Made by a program: the position numbers and the translations under genes. Shown here piece by piece: positions 63,465 to 64,000 of a DNA stretch of 64,000 nt; positions within the stretch are counted from its first letter, which is position 1, and the number at the start of each line of letters is the position of its first letter. The notes beneath the pieces are model-generated. The model was given only the letters and a program-made list of their open reading frames with translations. It was not told the DNA's origin and ran no database searches. The DNA is from Prorocentrum cordatum (Eukaryota > Sar > Dinophyceae > Prorocentrales > Prorocentraceae): NCBI GenBank assembly GCA_963575745.1, contig CAUYUJ010020167.1:23074-87073 (forward strand), in the 5' to 3' direction.

Positions 63465-63714
63465 GTCGTTCTTGTCTCCTCGAACCACTGGCGGCTCAAG
63501 AGATGTTGCATCGACTGCGCATTTGCCCAATTACTTCACCTGGGAGTTCATGCGATGGACATGCATGTATTTGTATACATGTAGTTGCTAGATAAGTGAT
63601 GTTCTCATCTGCTTAAAGGGGCTGGCCTAGCATAACCTCCATTGAATTTCAGTGCACAAGGCATCATCTTGCGACGCGACCCGACAGCAGCCCCACACAT
63701 GGTACAAGGGTGCC

Positions 63715-63791
63715 TGTGTTCGTGTGCGTTTGCGTGTGTGTATGTGTGTATGTGTGTATGTGTGTATGTGTGTATGTGTGTACGTGCATGT

Positions 63792-63823
<32 letters not shown>

Positions 63824-63945
63824 CTGGGGCGCGTTGCCCGTTTGCTTTGCCCGAGTTACTCCGCCTCATCGCTGCGCGTTAGGTTGCGATCGCTAACAAG
63901 TGTGTGTGTGTGTGTGTGTGCGTGTGTGTATGTGTGTGTTTCGGG
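63715..63945. repeat. (TG)n microsatellites
   Basis: GTGTGTATGTGTG arrays at 63715-63835 and 63898-63940. Confidence 0.94.
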
Positions 63946-64000
63946 GGAAGGGTTCTGGGATCTGTCTTGTTGGCGCCCTGGCCACTGGGAGCAGAGTAAT

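Overview
The window reads as nuclear DNA of a dinoflagellate. It holds one recognisable gene, the 3' part of an outer-arm (gamma / DNAH5-DNAH8 type) axonemal dynein heavy chain on the + strand. Fourteen exons could be placed between 6533 and 59221, giving roughly 765 codons and the stop. Coding sequence is under 5% of this 52.7 kb span. The lineage call rests on the flagellar dynein, the unusual intron ends (mostly GA or GC at the 5' end, AG followed by G at the 3' end), the introns of 0.5-7.7 kb packed with repeats, and many short inverted-repeat elements that resemble introner or MITE families. Genus cannot be told from the sequence alone.

Layout: 1-6532 is a GC-rich degenerate satellite followed by fold-back elements, and is probably the 3' part of an upstream intron. 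Exons lie at 6533, 14461, 17670, 23631 (one 363-codon exon), 27334, 30655, about 37110, 37681, 43232, 45194, 47414, 50564, 53220 and 59146, with the stop at 59219-59221. Read in order they follow the dynein motor: the segment before AAA6, AAA6 and its lid, then the C-terminal domain. One short exon between 17738 and 23631 was not found. A 100-N assembly gap (21401-21500) lies in that interval.

The introns carry tandem arrays (an 82-bp unit at 11.1-12.0 kb; a unit of about 90 bp at 12.6-13.7, 41.4-42.3 and 49.2-50.1 kb), trinucleotide arrays, at least nine families of short dispersed elements with inverted termini (one copy nested in another, one with a 17-bp target duplication), a 1.6-1.75 kb tandem duplication at 55.1-58.4 kb, and a T58/A56 hairpin.

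59222-64000 is 3' flank with more repeats and one weak candidate exon. Almost every long open frame in the window comes from low-complexity DNA and was not annotated. No rRNA, tRNA, spliced-leader, CRISPR or viral gene was recognised.
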